A DNA stretch of 64,000 nucleotides, from the NCBI RefSeq assembly GCF_009828585.1, contig NZ_WSRZ01000001.1, positions 361,382 through 425,381 on the forward strand. Direction: 5' to 3'. Of the stretch, positions 7,568 through 16,327 are shown piece after piece (positions within the stretch are counted from its first letter, which is position 1; each line of letters begins with the position of its first letter). A program made the position numbers and the translations under genes. The notes below the pieces were generated by a model. That model made no database searches, had not been told where the DNA came from, and saw only the letters and a program-made list of their open reading frames with translations. The stretch is from Shewanella litoralis. Its GTDB lineage: Bacteria > Pseudomonadota > Gammaproteobacteria > Enterobacterales > Shewanellaceae.

Positions 7568-9097
7568 TTAGTTATCTTCACATAAATTACGCCCTGCGGC
7601 ATAACAACTTGGTTGGCGCGGACATACTGCGCCACGAGAGCAAATTAAGCGTGCCTCGTTTTTAATTCCACGCTCAATCCAGTTGATATTGAGGATTTTC
7701 GCCACGCTGGTGAGGTCTTTTTTAATGTGTTTAGGAATGACAATTGAGCCACCATTACCAGCACAAGCTTGTTTTAAATCATGGGCAATCGACTGCGCGT
7801 CTTTGCCTTGCGCCTCAATCGCAGGGTTTAAATCGATACCGGCACACAACACATGAGGATTACCCGCCGAATCATCGACTTTGACCGACTCGCAACAATA
7901 AATTCGCGGCTCATTGCCAACATTTAAAATCGATATTTGTGCCGATGTGCCTTCAACTGGTTCGCTGATCATTCTAAATACGGCCCAATGCTGACACGGA
8001 TCTTCTACAAGGCGCATATTACCCCACGGCAGTGGAATACCATTACCGCGATACACCGCTTTAAGCTTACCTGGTGCGTAGGCATCAAAGTAATGCCAGT
8101 GCGGGTATGGCGATACCACGGTCATGCGGCGCATGGCCACTGAGGCTGACACTTGCAATTGTTTATGCACGCTAATTTCATAGCCATGACGGTCAAGTAA
8201 TTGTCGATACGGCACTTTAGGACACAATAACGCGCCGGCAAAAAAGCTTGATTCAAAATCACGCCATGCGTGCAAAATATCTTGCGCGTTTAAGGTATTT
8301 GACTGAGGCACGAGTGCATCGTCAAAGTCGTCTCGCCGACCGGACATCATCACACTCTTTAAGCCGTCTTTATTGTGTAACACGCAATGACCGATGTGCA
8401 CCGCCAAATCATATCTCAATCTACTGGGTCTATTTTTCAACACGTTACTGATATAAATAGTGCCTGGCGGTTCAAAAAACGAAGTGACTAATTGCTTAGA
8501 ACTCAACCCCATTTCGTTGATAACGTCTTTCGGAGCCCGGTCAATCCACTTGATTTTTAACCCCATACCTTTGGCGATATCGATAATATCTTCGGTGGCC
8601 AATGGCATGCGTTTTAAGCCCACTTCTTCGGCGGCACGCTCTAAATCAGGAAAGTGATTTTGATGATGCTCCTGGTGTGCGCGGATCAATAAATGCGCAA
8701 ATTGGCGGCCACTGGTGCCGGTTTGCGACAGCATTTCAGGAATGGCAATCTGCAGAATGTCATTAGAAAATAAGAAGCTCGGCTCCAGAGGCATACCACT
8801 GATGCCACCTTTGTTGCCTTTTTCGGGCGTAATGGCTTCATCTTCGGGTACGTCATCAAGAAACCAACCCACTTCTTTTTGGAAAACAACCGCAATCACC
8901 GCCAACATATCTGCACTCGGAACCCGTTTTCCACGTTCAATCATCGACAAATATGACACAGATGGCGAATTGCTCGAGTCAACACGTACACAGCGCGCTG
9001 ACAAGTCTTCCATTGTTAAGTTGTTGCGTTTACGCAAGTTTCTTATCTTTGTGCCCAAAAAATGGGTCTTTCGCATTAGGCTTTTTTCATTTCTCAT
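7568..9097 (-). CDS. XRE-family regulator with ImmA/IrrE-like and ScfR domains (short-chain fatty acyl regulator type)
   Basis: 509 residues. An N-terminal XRE helix-turn-helix (about 12-75: LGTKIRNLRKRNNLTMEDLS...YLSMIERGKRVPS) is followed by a DUF955-like region. The C-terminal DUF2083/ScfR domain ends in a cysteine-rich tail with CSRGAVC, CPRQPSC and a final C. Relatives such as RamB of actinobacteria control glyoxylate-shunt and acetate genes in response to acyl-CoA. It is divergent from a malate-synthase-derived gene, which fits that role well. ATG 9076 (residue 8) is an alternative start. Direct repeats TGTAAAA at 9114 and 9140 between the two genes are possible binding sites. Confidence 0.88.
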   Translation of the reverse strand: MRNEKSLMRKTHFLGTKIRNLRKRNNLTMEDLSARCVRVDSSNSPSVSYLSMIERGKRVPSADMLAVIAVVFQKEVGWFLDDVPEDEAITPEKGNKGGISGMPLEPSFLFSNDILQIAIPEMLSQTGTSGRQFAHLLIRAHQEHHQNHFPDLERAAEEVGLKRMPLATEDIIDIAKGMGLKIKWIDRAPKDVINEMGLSSKQLVTSFFEPPGTIYISNVLKNRPSRLRYDLAVHIGHCVLHNKDGLKSVMMSGRRDDFDDALVPQSNTLNAQDILHAWRDFESSFFAGALLCPKVPYRQLLDRHGYEISVHKQLQVSASVAMRRMTVVSPYPHWHYFDAYAPGKLKAVYRGNGIPLPWGNMRLVEDPCQHWAVFRMISEPVEGTSAQISILNVGNEPRIYCCESVKVDDSAGNPHVLCAGIDLNPAIEAQGKDAQSIAHDLKQACAGNGGSIVIPKHIKKDLTSVAKILNINWIERGIKNEARLICSRGAVCPRQPSCYAAGRNLCEDN

Positions 9098-9113
9098 TTT
9101 GTATAATTCACAC

Positions 9114-9146
9114 TGTAAAATTTTTATTGTGAAATTGTTTGTAAAA
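9114..9146. promoter_or_regulatory. Repeated TGTAAAA motif in the ScfR/malate-synthase-domain divergent region
   Basis: TGTAAAA occurs at 9114-9120 and again at 9140-9146, 26 bases apart (about 2.5 helical turns), within a very AT-rich stretch including TTGTGAAATTG. It sits immediately upstream of the regulator start and 99 bases before the divergent gene. It is a plausible ScfR operator, supported only by position. Confidence 0.25.
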
Positions 9147-9244
9147 ATAGCATAGACTAAAAATCAAGCTGCGAACAAGGCTTAATGATAAACAATAATG
9201 AAAATGGTTCTGTGACCTACAACAACACGAAGAGGAATAAGGCG

Positions 9245-9763
9245 ATGAATATGTCTACCCAAGCAAGCACTACAGCCACCCAAAACCTTAACCGCTTCAT
9301 CGGTGAGCAATTTGTGGCGACCACTAACCAAAATGACCGTAGCACAAATGCAAAAGACTTTTTGGATGCGCAATTCCCATTAGCCAATGGTTCACATCAA
9401 GATGTGTGCAGTTACGTGGTTTACTACAACCACTTACTGGCCTTCTTAAAAGATGGCACCCAGTGTGGCTTACAAAATCCATGTCAATTTGTGGCGCTAA
9501 CGGGTCACAAAAATGAGCCAACTTCTGTGGTATTAAAAAACAACGATACCCATGTAGAAATTTGTTTTGACCGCCTTGGCACTTTAGGCGCCACAGACAG
9601 TGCGCATATTGAAGATATTCAAGTGTCTATGCCGATTAAAAACTTACCGACACCTTACAAACAGTGGATCAGCTTATTACACACCAGCTGCCAACCAACC
9701 GAAGGTAACTGCAAAGTATTTACTGCTAAAGATGGCACAGACTACGCTTTACATCAGCGTTAA
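9245..9763 (+). CDS. Free-standing malate synthase G-like domain protein (no catalytic barrel)
   Basis: 172 residues from ATG 9245, chosen for AGAGGAATAAGG just upstream rather than the earlier ATG at 9185. Residues about 38-125 match the non-barrel clasp region of malate synthase G (GlcB). FLDAQFPLANGSHQDV parallels FLDESLPLENGSYQDV, and the pattern QFV...G...PT..VLKNN..H.E...D..G..G..D.AHI.D is kept. The end, FTAKDGTDYALHQR, parallels a later GlcB segment, YTAADGSEISLHGR. The barrel with the acetyl-CoA/Mg sites is absent, so it cannot be an active synthase. It may sense glyoxylate-shunt metabolites or modulate the real enzyme or the adjacent ScfR regulator. Alternatively it is a domesticated gene remnant. 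Confidence 0.78.
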   Translation: MNMSTQASTTATQNLNRFIGEQFVATTNQNDRSTNAKDFLDAQFPLANGSHQDVCSYVVYYNHLLAFLKDGTQCGLQNPCQFVALTGHKNEPTSVVLKNNDTHVEICFDRLGTLGATDSAHIEDIQVSMPIKNLPTPYKQWISLLHTSCQPTEGNCKVFTAKDGTDYALHQR

Positions 9764-9846
9764 TGCATACTCAAAATGATACATGTGCAAAGCGGTAAAT
9801 AGTCAATACAGTAAGTCGCGGCAATATATTGCGAGTATCAAGCAGA

Positions 9847-9886
9847 AAAGGCTTCTCCCATTAAATCAATGTGAGAAGCCTTTTTG
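9847..9886. terminator. Bidirectional rho-independent terminator
   Basis: Perfect arms AAAAGGCTTCTC (9847-9858) and GAGAAGCCTTTT around a 15-base loop, with T-runs on both strands. It serves the malate-synthase-domain gene and the convergent ccoG. Confidence 0.88.
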
Positions 9887-9920
9887 TTATTGTGTTAATT
9901 GTAAATTGATGACTTGATGA

Positions 9921-11378
9921 TTACGGCCAAAAAAAGCGTGATTGCTGCATCACCTGATTTTCTGGCTCCACAGGGGTTAAGTTAGCCACACTGTTAATTT
10001 GAGTCACACTAAATTGCAATGTTTGCTGGCTTGTGTCATCAACGCGCTCACTGCGACGAGCGCTAACCGTAATGGGATAATCTAATTGTTCACCGGGTTT
10101 TATCTGCACCACAGTGTCGGTCACTATGGTAAACGTTGGCGTTTCATCACTGAATGCCTCGATTTGATACACTGCAGCTTGTTGAGTTTTATTACGAATT
10201 TTAAGCTGATAGCTGTTTTCAACCCTATCGACACCCACTTCACGGTACAAGGTTTGACGGTCGCGGATGACATTAAGCTGAATATCACTCATTTGACTTA
10301 AATCGATAATAATTAAGCCAATCATTATTAGCAGTGCGCTGGCATATCCCAGGGCTTTGAGTGAAAACACACTGGCTTTGGGTTGGCCTTTCAACACGTT
10401 TTCGCTAGTAAAGCTGATTAAATTGGGTGCATAACCAAATTTGTCCATGGTTTGATTACAGGCATCAACGCAGGCACCACAATTAATGCACTCGTATTGC
10501 AACCCATTACGAATATCAATGCCTGTAGGACAAACATCAACACATAAGTTGCAGTCAACACAGTCACCTAACGCTGTTTTTTGTGAGCGTTTACGCGGCC
10601 CACGGGACTCGCCACGCGCGGCATCATAGCTGACTGTTTTAGTATTCGCGTCAAACATCACCGCTTGAAAGCGCGAGTAAGGGCAACAGTGCAGGCACAT
10701 CATTTCACGCATCCAACCGGCGTTTAAATAAGTACAAATAGCAAAAAACCACACCCAGACACCGGTCCAAAAACCACTGCTTGCACTAAATATATCAATA
10801 TACAGTTCACGCGCAGGCATAAAATAACTAATAAAGCCGCAGCCCGTAAGCAACGCAAACACTATCCACAGCGCATGCTTAGTGAAACGTTTACGCAATT
10901 TACTTAATGACCATGGCGCTTTGTCTAACGCAGCCCGGTGATGATGGTTACCTTCAACTTTTGCTTCTATCCACATATAAATAAATGTCCAGGCGGTTTG
11001 TGGACACAAAAAACCACACCACACACGGCCCCAATATACGGTGACAAAAAACAACGCAAACGCAGCCGCCATAAAAAACCACGCTAATACAGTAAAGTCC
11101 TGTGGCCATAAGGTGAGATGAAAGAAAAAGAATTGCTGCTCGGTGACATCAAACAAAATCGCCTGGCGGCCCTGGTAGTTAATAAAGGGCAGTAAAAAGA
11201 ATAACGCAATCAGTAAGGTATTGCTGTGCTGACGCAAATGTTGAAAGACACCCTTTTGTTCACGCACATGGATTTTTGCTGATGGCGTGGCGACTTGAAC
11301 CACCGGAATGCGCTGCGAAGCATTGATTTTAGCGCTAGATTGGGACGCAGGCGCAGTTTGAGCAGATGAGTTGGGCAT
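9921..11378 (-). CDS. ccoG: Cytochrome c oxidase accessory protein CcoG (FixG/RdxA)
   Basis: 485 residues from ATG 11378, which has AGGAAA at the right distance; a 24-codon upstream extension to 11450 has none. CcoG is a polyferredoxin membrane protein that reduces copper for cbb3 oxidase assembly. Several membrane helices cover about 60-250 (including a CxxxxxCP site in WCGFLCPQTAW). They are followed by two [4Fe-4S] motifs, CVDCNLCVDVCP and CINCGACVDACN, and a C-terminal periplasmic Ig-like domain. It is not next to ccoNOQP here. It has its own sigma54-type promoter (11414-11429) with paired dyads upstream, so it appears to be under the adjacent PAS-sigma54 activator. Confidence 0.93.
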   Translation of the reverse strand: MPNSSAQTAPASQSSAKINASQRIPVVQVATPSAKIHVREQKGVFQHLRQHSNTLLIALFFLLPFINYQGRQAILFDVTEQQFFFFHLTLWPQDFTVLAWFFMAAAFALFFVTVYWGRVWCGFLCPQTAWTFIYMWIEAKVEGNHHHRAALDKAPWSLSKLRKRFTKHALWIVFALLTGCGFISYFMPARELYIDIFSASSGFWTGVWVWFFAICTYLNAGWMREMMCLHCCPYSRFQAVMFDANTKTVSYDAARGESRGPRKRSQKTALGDCVDCNLCVDVCPTGIDIRNGLQYECINCGACVDACNQTMDKFGYAPNLISFTSENVLKGQPKASVFSLKALGYASALLIMIGLIIIDLSQMSDIQLNVIRDRQTLYREVGVDRVENSYQLKIRNKTQQAAVYQIEAFSDETPTFTIVTDTVVQIKPGEQLDYPITVSARRSERVDDTSQQTLQFSVTQINSVANLTPVEPENQVMQQSRFFWP

Positions 11379-11413
11379 AACTGGTTTCCTATAACACGGT
11401 ATTGCCCTGCTAT

Positions 11414-11429
11414 AGCAAAGACTAAGCCA
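11414..11429 (-). promoter_or_regulatory. Sigma54 (-24/-12) promoter of ccoG
   Basis: Read on the minus strand the site is TGGCTTAGTCTTTGCT, matching TGGC-N8-TTGC with GG and GC exactly 12 apart. Transcription would start near 11403, leaving a leader of about 25 bases before the ccoG ATG. The palindromic sites at 11493-11527 lie about 90-125 bases upstream of the start site, the usual enhancer distance. Confidence 0.65.
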
Positions 11430-11492
11430 ACTAAAAATAGACGCTAACACGCTGATTTTAATGAGATTATAATTTTAGGTGTTCACAAAAAA

Positions 11493-11527
11493 TCACGATA
11501 TATCGCTTAAATGGCGATATATCGTGA
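11493..11527. promoter_or_regulatory. Paired inverted copies of TCACGATATATCGC: enhancer for ccoG and/or terminator of the activator gene
   Basis: TCACGATATATCGC (11493-11506) and its exact complement (11514-11527) flank a 7-base spacer. On the minus strand the hairpin is followed by ATTTTTT, so it would also terminate the activator gene ending at 11552. Each arm is itself nearly palindromic and resembles the dyad at 13036-13055, which favours protein binding as well. The two functions need not exclude each other. Confidence 0.6.
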
Positions 11528-11551
11528 CTACAATCTGGATCGTCGGTTTAT

Positions 11552-13003
11552 TTATCGGGTTATGGCGAGTTTTTTCATACGCGAGCGCAACGTACTGGCC
11601 GGCATATTTAGCATGGCAGCAGCCCCTTGCGGGCCTGAAATTCGCCAATGCGTTGCGTTAAGCACAGTCACTATGTGCGCGGCTTCGGCTTCTGCCATGG
11701 TTAATATTGTCGTGGTTGACGGCGCTGATACCAATGCCGGCAAGGTATTAAATGACAACTGGCCGTTTGGCGACAAAATGATTTCTCGCTCAATCAAGTT
11801 TTGTAACTCACGCACGTTACCAGGCCAGGTATATTGTTGTAGGTTTTTTAATCCTTTCGTACTGACCTCAGTGATTTTTTTACCCAGTTTTTTACCCAGT
11901 GATGCCGCTAAGTCGCTCACCAACTGGGGGATATCTTCACGGCGTTCGCGTAATGGTGGCACGGTAATCGGAAATACATTTAAGCGGTAATATAAATCCA
12001 TCCGAAATAAGCCTTGCTCTACTCGCGCGGCTAAATCATGGTGAGTTGCCGCAATTAAACGAATATTCACACTGATCGTTTCGCTACTGCCGACCCGCTC
12101 AAAGCTTTGCTCTTGAATAACCCGTAACAACTTTGATTGGGCAGATAAACTCAGCTCGGCAATTTCATCTAAAAATAAAGTGCCATTATGGGCCAGCTCA
12201 AAGCGACCTTTGCGCCGTGCTGTTGCACCAGTAAATGCACCTTTTTCATGGCCAAATAGTTCGCTTTCTAATAACGCACTGGAAAAAGCCGCACAGTTAA
12301 CACTGACCATGGGCTGATCTTTACGATGACTCAAGCGATGCAAGCTGCGAGCCACTAACTCTTTGCCTGTGCCATTTTCGCCGCAAATAAGTACCGTGCT
12401 GTCGGTATTGGCCACCAGATTAATTTGTTGGATTAACTGCTTAATCGGTTGGCTATTACCTGAAAGGCCTAACGCGCCTTGCTGACCTTGTAGCTCTGTG
12501 AGTAAGTACTGGTTTTCTGACGCGAGGCGTTCAGACAATGCTTGCACCTGTGACAATGCTTGCCTAAGTGATTGTTCGGTATGTTTTTGCATGCTGACAT
12601 CACGAAATATCGCGATAACACCTACCAGCTTTTGTTGATGGTAAACTGGGGTTGAGCTGTAATATACCGGAAAACTGCTACCGTTTTTGCGCCAAAATAC
12701 ATCATCAGACACCTGGCGCGGAATGGCGTCATGCAAGGTGCGATAAATCGGGCAATCATGTTGAGGGTAATGGCTGCCGTCGGCATGGCTATGATGATGA
12801 CAATCGTGAATGTTCTTACCAATCAATTCATCACTCTTCCAGCCAGTCATTTGCTCTGCGGCGGGGTTAATAAACACCGCATTGCCATCTAAATCAAAGC
12901 CGTATACGCCTTCGGTCATGGCATTTAACAATAAGGTGTTTTCAGGTAAAAAATGGTTAGCTGTTACGATTAAATCGGTATCTGAATGAGCCATTCTCGC
13001 CAC
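11552..13003 (-). CDS. PAS-domain sigma54-dependent transcriptional activator
   Basis: 483 residues (GTG start; ATG at 12994 equally likely). A PAS domain at about 22-130 carries a Cys/His-rich insert ([19 protein letters not shown]) that could bind metal, haem or sense redox. A coiled-coil linker (about 140-170) leads to the AAA+ domain with Walker [15 protein letters not shown] for sigma54 contact and FLDEIAEL Walker B. The Fis-type HTH is at the C-terminus. No receiver domain is present, so it senses directly. It lies immediately upstream of ccoG on the same strand, and matching dyads precede both genes, pointing to control of ccoG and of itself. Confidence 0.9.
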   Translation of the reverse strand: MARMAHSDTDLIVTANHFLPENTLLLNAMTEGVYGFDLDGNAVFINPAAEQMTGWKSDELIGKNIHDCHHHSHADGSHYPQHDCPIYRTLHDAIPRQVSDDVFWRKNGSSFPVYYSSTPVYHQQKLVGVIAIFRDVSMQKHTEQSLRQALSQVQALSERLASENQYLLTELQGQQGALGLSGNSQPIKQLIQQINLVANTDSTVLICGENGTGKELVARSLHRLSHRKDQPMVSVNCAAFSSALLESELFGHEKGAFTGATARRKGRFELAHNGTLFLDEIAELSLSAQSKLLRVIQEQSFERVGSSETISVNIRLIAATHHDLAARVEQGLFRMDLYYRLNVFPITVPPLRERREDIPQLVSDLAASLGKKLGKKITEVSTKGLKNLQQYTWPGNVRELQNLIEREIILSPNGQLSFNTLPALVSAPSTTTILTMAEAEAAHIVTVLNATHWRISGPQGAAAMLNMPASTLRSRMKKLAITR

Positions 13004-13332
13004 ATCTGTTGCAAATTATGGTACCAGTATAACCAAGTCACGAAATATCGCGACTAAATGCTCACCTCTGTATGAGATTTATGCCTTTAGCGCTCAATTT
13101 ACTTACCCTTACGCAATATAAGCTAAACTAATAGAAAAACGGGCTATATTGTTATAGTGTTAATTGTAATCAATCGGTTACAAACATTTATGTGATTAAT
13201 GAGTATCGTCCGAAATAAGCGTCCCTAACCCTGATAGGGATGACGTATTAATCAAAGTTGTGGGTTATGATGATCACGGCTTACAGGGTTAATTTTATGT
13301 TGCATACATACCAAGAAGGCGAATAAAGACCA
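13004..13332. other. Divergent regulatory region between the PAS-sigma54 activator and the cupredoxin operon
   Basis: No gene is visible. A 20-base near-palindrome AGTCACGAAATATCGCGACT occupies 13036-13055, 33 bases before the activator start, and matches the arms of the dyad upstream of ccoG. Further right are a TTGTAA/TTACAA dyad (13164-13183), a TCCCTA/TAGGGA hairpin (13222-13240) and TATGT/ACATA arms (13296-13310). The last three are candidate operators for the rightward operon without an assignable regulator. Confidence 0.45.
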
Positions 13333-14010
13333 ATGACTCGACTCACTTACTGTTTATTGTGTTTATCTTTTTTAGTTTGCTCCTCGCTAAGTGCGGCCTC
13401 TTTAACGGTAACCATCACCGATACTCAGGGCTTCGCATTAGGTGATGCCGTTGTAGAGTTAACCCCCACCTCAGCAACAGAGTTACCACCCACAACGCCG
13501 CAGCATTATGAAATGCGCCAACAAGATCGTATTTTTTCACCGTTTGTACTTGCTGTACCTCAAGGTGCTCAAGTCGATTTCCCTAACTTAGACCGCACTC
13601 GCCATCATGTTTATTCTTTTTCTGAAGCCAAGCCATTTGAATTAAAGCTGTATGTTGGCAAAACTGAGTCGCCAATTTTATTTGATAAGCCAGGTTTAGT
13701 GGCGATTGGCTGTAATATTCACGACTATATGCAAGCCTTTATTTATGTAGCCAAAAGCCCTTATTTTGCGTCAAGTGATGACACGGGATTGGCCAATATT
13801 ACCGATTTACCTGCTGGCGAATATAGCGTGACGCTTTGGCACCCTTGGCAACAAGCAGAAACGGCCCCGACGACAATGATGATTAATAAAGAGAGTGATG
13901 CTGTCACATTAACATTGGATGTTGATAGACAAGATAAGCCTTCTTCACCGCCTGGCGGCTTTGGTGTTAACCTCAATGCAAGTTCACACGTAGGACAACA
14001 TGCCAAATAG
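13333..14010 (+). CDS. Periplasmic cupredoxin-like (methylamine-utilisation-type) protein
   Basis: 225 residues with a signal peptide (about 1-22, ending SLSAA). The body is a beta-sandwich of the plastocyanin/azurin type annotated in other genomes as methylamine utilisation protein. RHHVYSF supplies a His pair and GCNIHDYM a Cys-x2-His pair, the expected copper ligands. No methylamine dehydrogenase genes are nearby, so the name is historical. It overlaps the next gene by 11 bases and opens a four-gene operon with a c-di-GMP protein, a DUF3034 outer-membrane-type protein and an exported haemoglobin. A role in periplasmic redox or NO/O2 sensing is inference. Confidence 0.8.
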   Translation: MTRLTYCLLCLSFLVCSSLSAASLTVTITDTQGFALGDAVVELTPTSATELPPTTPQHYEMRQQDRIFSPFVLAVPQGAQVDFPNLDRTRHHVYSFSEAKPFELKLYVGKTESPILFDKPGLVAIGCNIHDYMQAFIYVAKSPYFASSDDTGLANITDLPAGEYSVTLWHPWQQAETAPTTMMINKESDAVTLTLDVDRQDKPSSPPGGFGVNLNASSHVGQHAK

Positions 14011-16327
14011 TTTCCGTAGCCGGCTGATTATTGCTTTTTTATTGATATTAACGCTAATGCAGTTAACAACGGCGCTGTTTGTGCTAACCGCAACTCAACG
14101 AGACTATCGCCAACAGCAAACTCAAAACCTCAACATTGGTTCTAATATTTTTGTTGAAATGCTGGCAAATCGAAGTGAGCAGCTCAGTCAGAGTTTGTCA
14201 TTATTGAGCGCTGACTTTGGCTTTAAACGTGCGGTTGCCACGGGTGAGCAAGACACCATATCATCGGTGTTAGCCAATCACGGCCGACGGATTAATGCCA
14301 ATGCGGTCATTTTACTGTCTCCAAAAGGCACATTATTATCATCGAGTTTACCTGGGCTGACACCAGAAAATATCGATGAGCTGTTTGCCTTAACCCAAAA
14401 TCGTTCAACCAGTTTCGATATCTTTAATGTTGACCACAGTAGTTACCAATTTGTGCTGCAACCCGTAAAAGCACCCACATTAATTGCTTGGGTGGGTATG
14501 GGGTTTACCCTTGATAAAGCGGTGGCAGACCAGGCCAAAACCATTACGGGTATTGATATTAGTTTTATTAATCTGTCTGGCAAAGTCGATATCGTGTCAA
14601 CGCTACCGCAAGAACAACAACAGCAAGTGCTGGCAAACGCTAATCAAATAACACAAAGTGTTTCGAGCTACAGTGACACCATACTTGACGACTATTTGTC
14701 GACGCCTATCGCCCTAGATAAAGTCACTGCTCAGCAGTGGGCTCTGTTGCATCAATCGAATGTTAAGTGGCAGCAAAACTACAATGCTCTGCGTAATAAT
14801 ATGCTGGTGATATTTGCGATCACCTGTTTATTGGCATTCTTAATAGCCGCCTGGTTTGCTGGCGGGCTCACTCAGCCGATTTACGCTCTGGTTAATTTTG
14901 CCCGTAAAGTCGGTCAAGGTGAAAAACCGCAACCCATTATGGGTGCGCCGGCAGAACTGCAAGTGTTAGCCAATACCTTGTCGGTAATGCGGGAAAATAT
15001 TGAGGCGCGCGAACACGATTTAGTCTATCAATCACAACATGACAACTTAACCGGTTTGTATAACCGTGTCGCGGCGAAACAACAACTCGGCCAGCTTTTA
15101 GTACAAATGCATGGTTGTATCGCGATGATAGACATAAAAAACTTTCGTCATTTAAATAATATTATTGGCTTTGCGAATGCCGACAACTTACTCATGCTGT
15201 TTGCCAGCCGCTTAGAAAGCTTATCGCCATCGGCGGCATTAATTGCACGTTTAGATGGCGACTCATTTTTATTGTTATTTCAACCCGGCATTCGCCATGA
15301 ACAACTCGACATTTATTTACAGCAACTGACTAAGCCTTATGATATTGAAGGCTCTAAAATCAGCGTGAATGTGCGTGTTGGGTTGGTCGAGTTGAGTGAT
15401 GACTATGACCACAATGATATCGACAAGTTAATCCGCCACGCAGAAATAGCATTAAATCAAGCACGTATAGAGTCGTTAGCCATTGCCACTTACTTGCAAG
15501 GCGAAGATGAGCGTTATCTGCGCGAGTTAATGATTATTCGCGATTTACCGATTGCCATTAGCCAGGGGCAGCTGCATTTAGTGTTTCAACCTAAAGTGGA
15601 TATTCACAACAATCGCTGCAATAGCGCCGAGACATTAATTCGTTGGCAACATCCGCAACTTGGGTTTATTCCGCCAGATGAATTTATTCGTTTAGCTGAA
15701 AACTCGGGCAATATTTCGATGATCAGTGACTGGGTGCTTAACGCCACAGTGAAACAACTAGCCCTGTGGAAAGCTCAGGGGATTGAGTTAAAAGTCGCGA
15801 TAAACTTATCGGCTTACGATCTCACCAACGCCCAACTGCCTGGCGACATTAAACAACTGTTAGCTGATCATGATTTACCGATTGAAGCACTGTCGATAGA
15901 GGTTACCGAAGGCGCGGTGATGAAGGACGCTCAAACGGTTATCGCGGTATTGCAGCAATTTAAAGGTATTGGCATCGCCATCGCCATTGATGACTTTGGT
16001 ACAGGGCACTCGTCACTGGCCTATTTAAAGCTGTTACCCGTCAATGAAGTGAAAATCGATCGCAGCTTTATTAAAGATATTCATACTGATGCAACGGATT
16101 TAATGATTGTCGACACCAGTATTCGACTCATTAAAGGGCTTAATTTGTCTGTGGTTGCAGAAGGGGTTGAGTCAACTGAAGGTATCGATATTTTACGCCG
16201 ACTCGATTGCGATATCGTACAAGGTTATGTGTATTCAAAACCACTTAAAGCGGATGATTTTGCAATATGGTTTAACCAATTTAGTCAGGCCAATATGGCC
16301 GCTAAACTCGAAGATACGGTGAAGTAA
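14000..16327 (+). CDS. Membrane GGDEF/EAL protein, probably a c-di-GMP phosphodiesterase
   Basis: 775 residues. A periplasmic sensor region (about 30-265) lies between two membrane helices and is followed by HAMP-like sequence, a GGDEF domain and an EAL domain. The GGDEF signature is degenerate (LDGDSF), so cyclase activity is unlikely. The EAL domain reads ETLIRW in place of EALLRW but keeps the catalytic Glu. It also retains INLSA, EVTE, DDFGTGHSSLAYL, EVKIDRSFI, AEGVE and QGYVYSKP, so hydrolysis looks possible. It sits between the cupredoxin and DUF3034 genes, overlapping both, which suggests its sensor reads a periplasmic signal from those partners. Confidence 0.88.
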   Translation: MPNSFRSRLIIAFLLILTLMQLTTALFVLTATQRDYRQQQTQNLNIGSNIFVEMLANRSEQLSQSLSLLSADFGFKRAVATGEQDTISSVLANHGRRINANAVILLSPKGTLLSSSLPGLTPENIDELFALTQNRSTSFDIFNVDHSSYQFVLQPVKAPTLIAWVGMGFTLDKAVADQAKTITGIDISFINLSGKVDIVSTLPQEQQQQVLANANQITQSVSSYSDTILDDYLSTPIALDKVTAQQWALLHQSNVKWQQNYNALRNNMLVIFAITCLLAFLIAAWFAGGLTQPIYALVNFARKVGQGEKPQPIMGAPAELQVLANTLSVMRENIEAREHDLVYQSQHDNLTGLYNRVAAKQQLGQLLVQMHGCIAMIDIKNFRHLNNIIGFANADNLLMLFASRLESLSPSAALIARLDGDSFLLLFQPGIRHEQLDIYLQQLTKPYDIEGSKISVNVRVGLVELSDDYDHNDIDKLIRHAEIALNQARIESLAIATYLQGEDERYLRELMIIRDLPIAISQGQLHLVFQPKVDIHNNRCNSAETLIRWQHPQLGFIPPDEFIRLAENSGNISMISDWVLNATVKQLALWKAQGIELKVAINLSAYDLTNAQLPGDIKQLLADHDLPIEALSIEVTEGAVMKDAQTVIAVLQQFKGIGIAIAIDDFGTGHSSLAYLKLLPVNEVKIDRSFIKDIHTDATDLMIVDTSIRLIKGLNLSVVAEGVESTEGIDILRRLDCDIVQGYVYSKPLKADDFAIWFNQFSQANMAAKLEDTVK

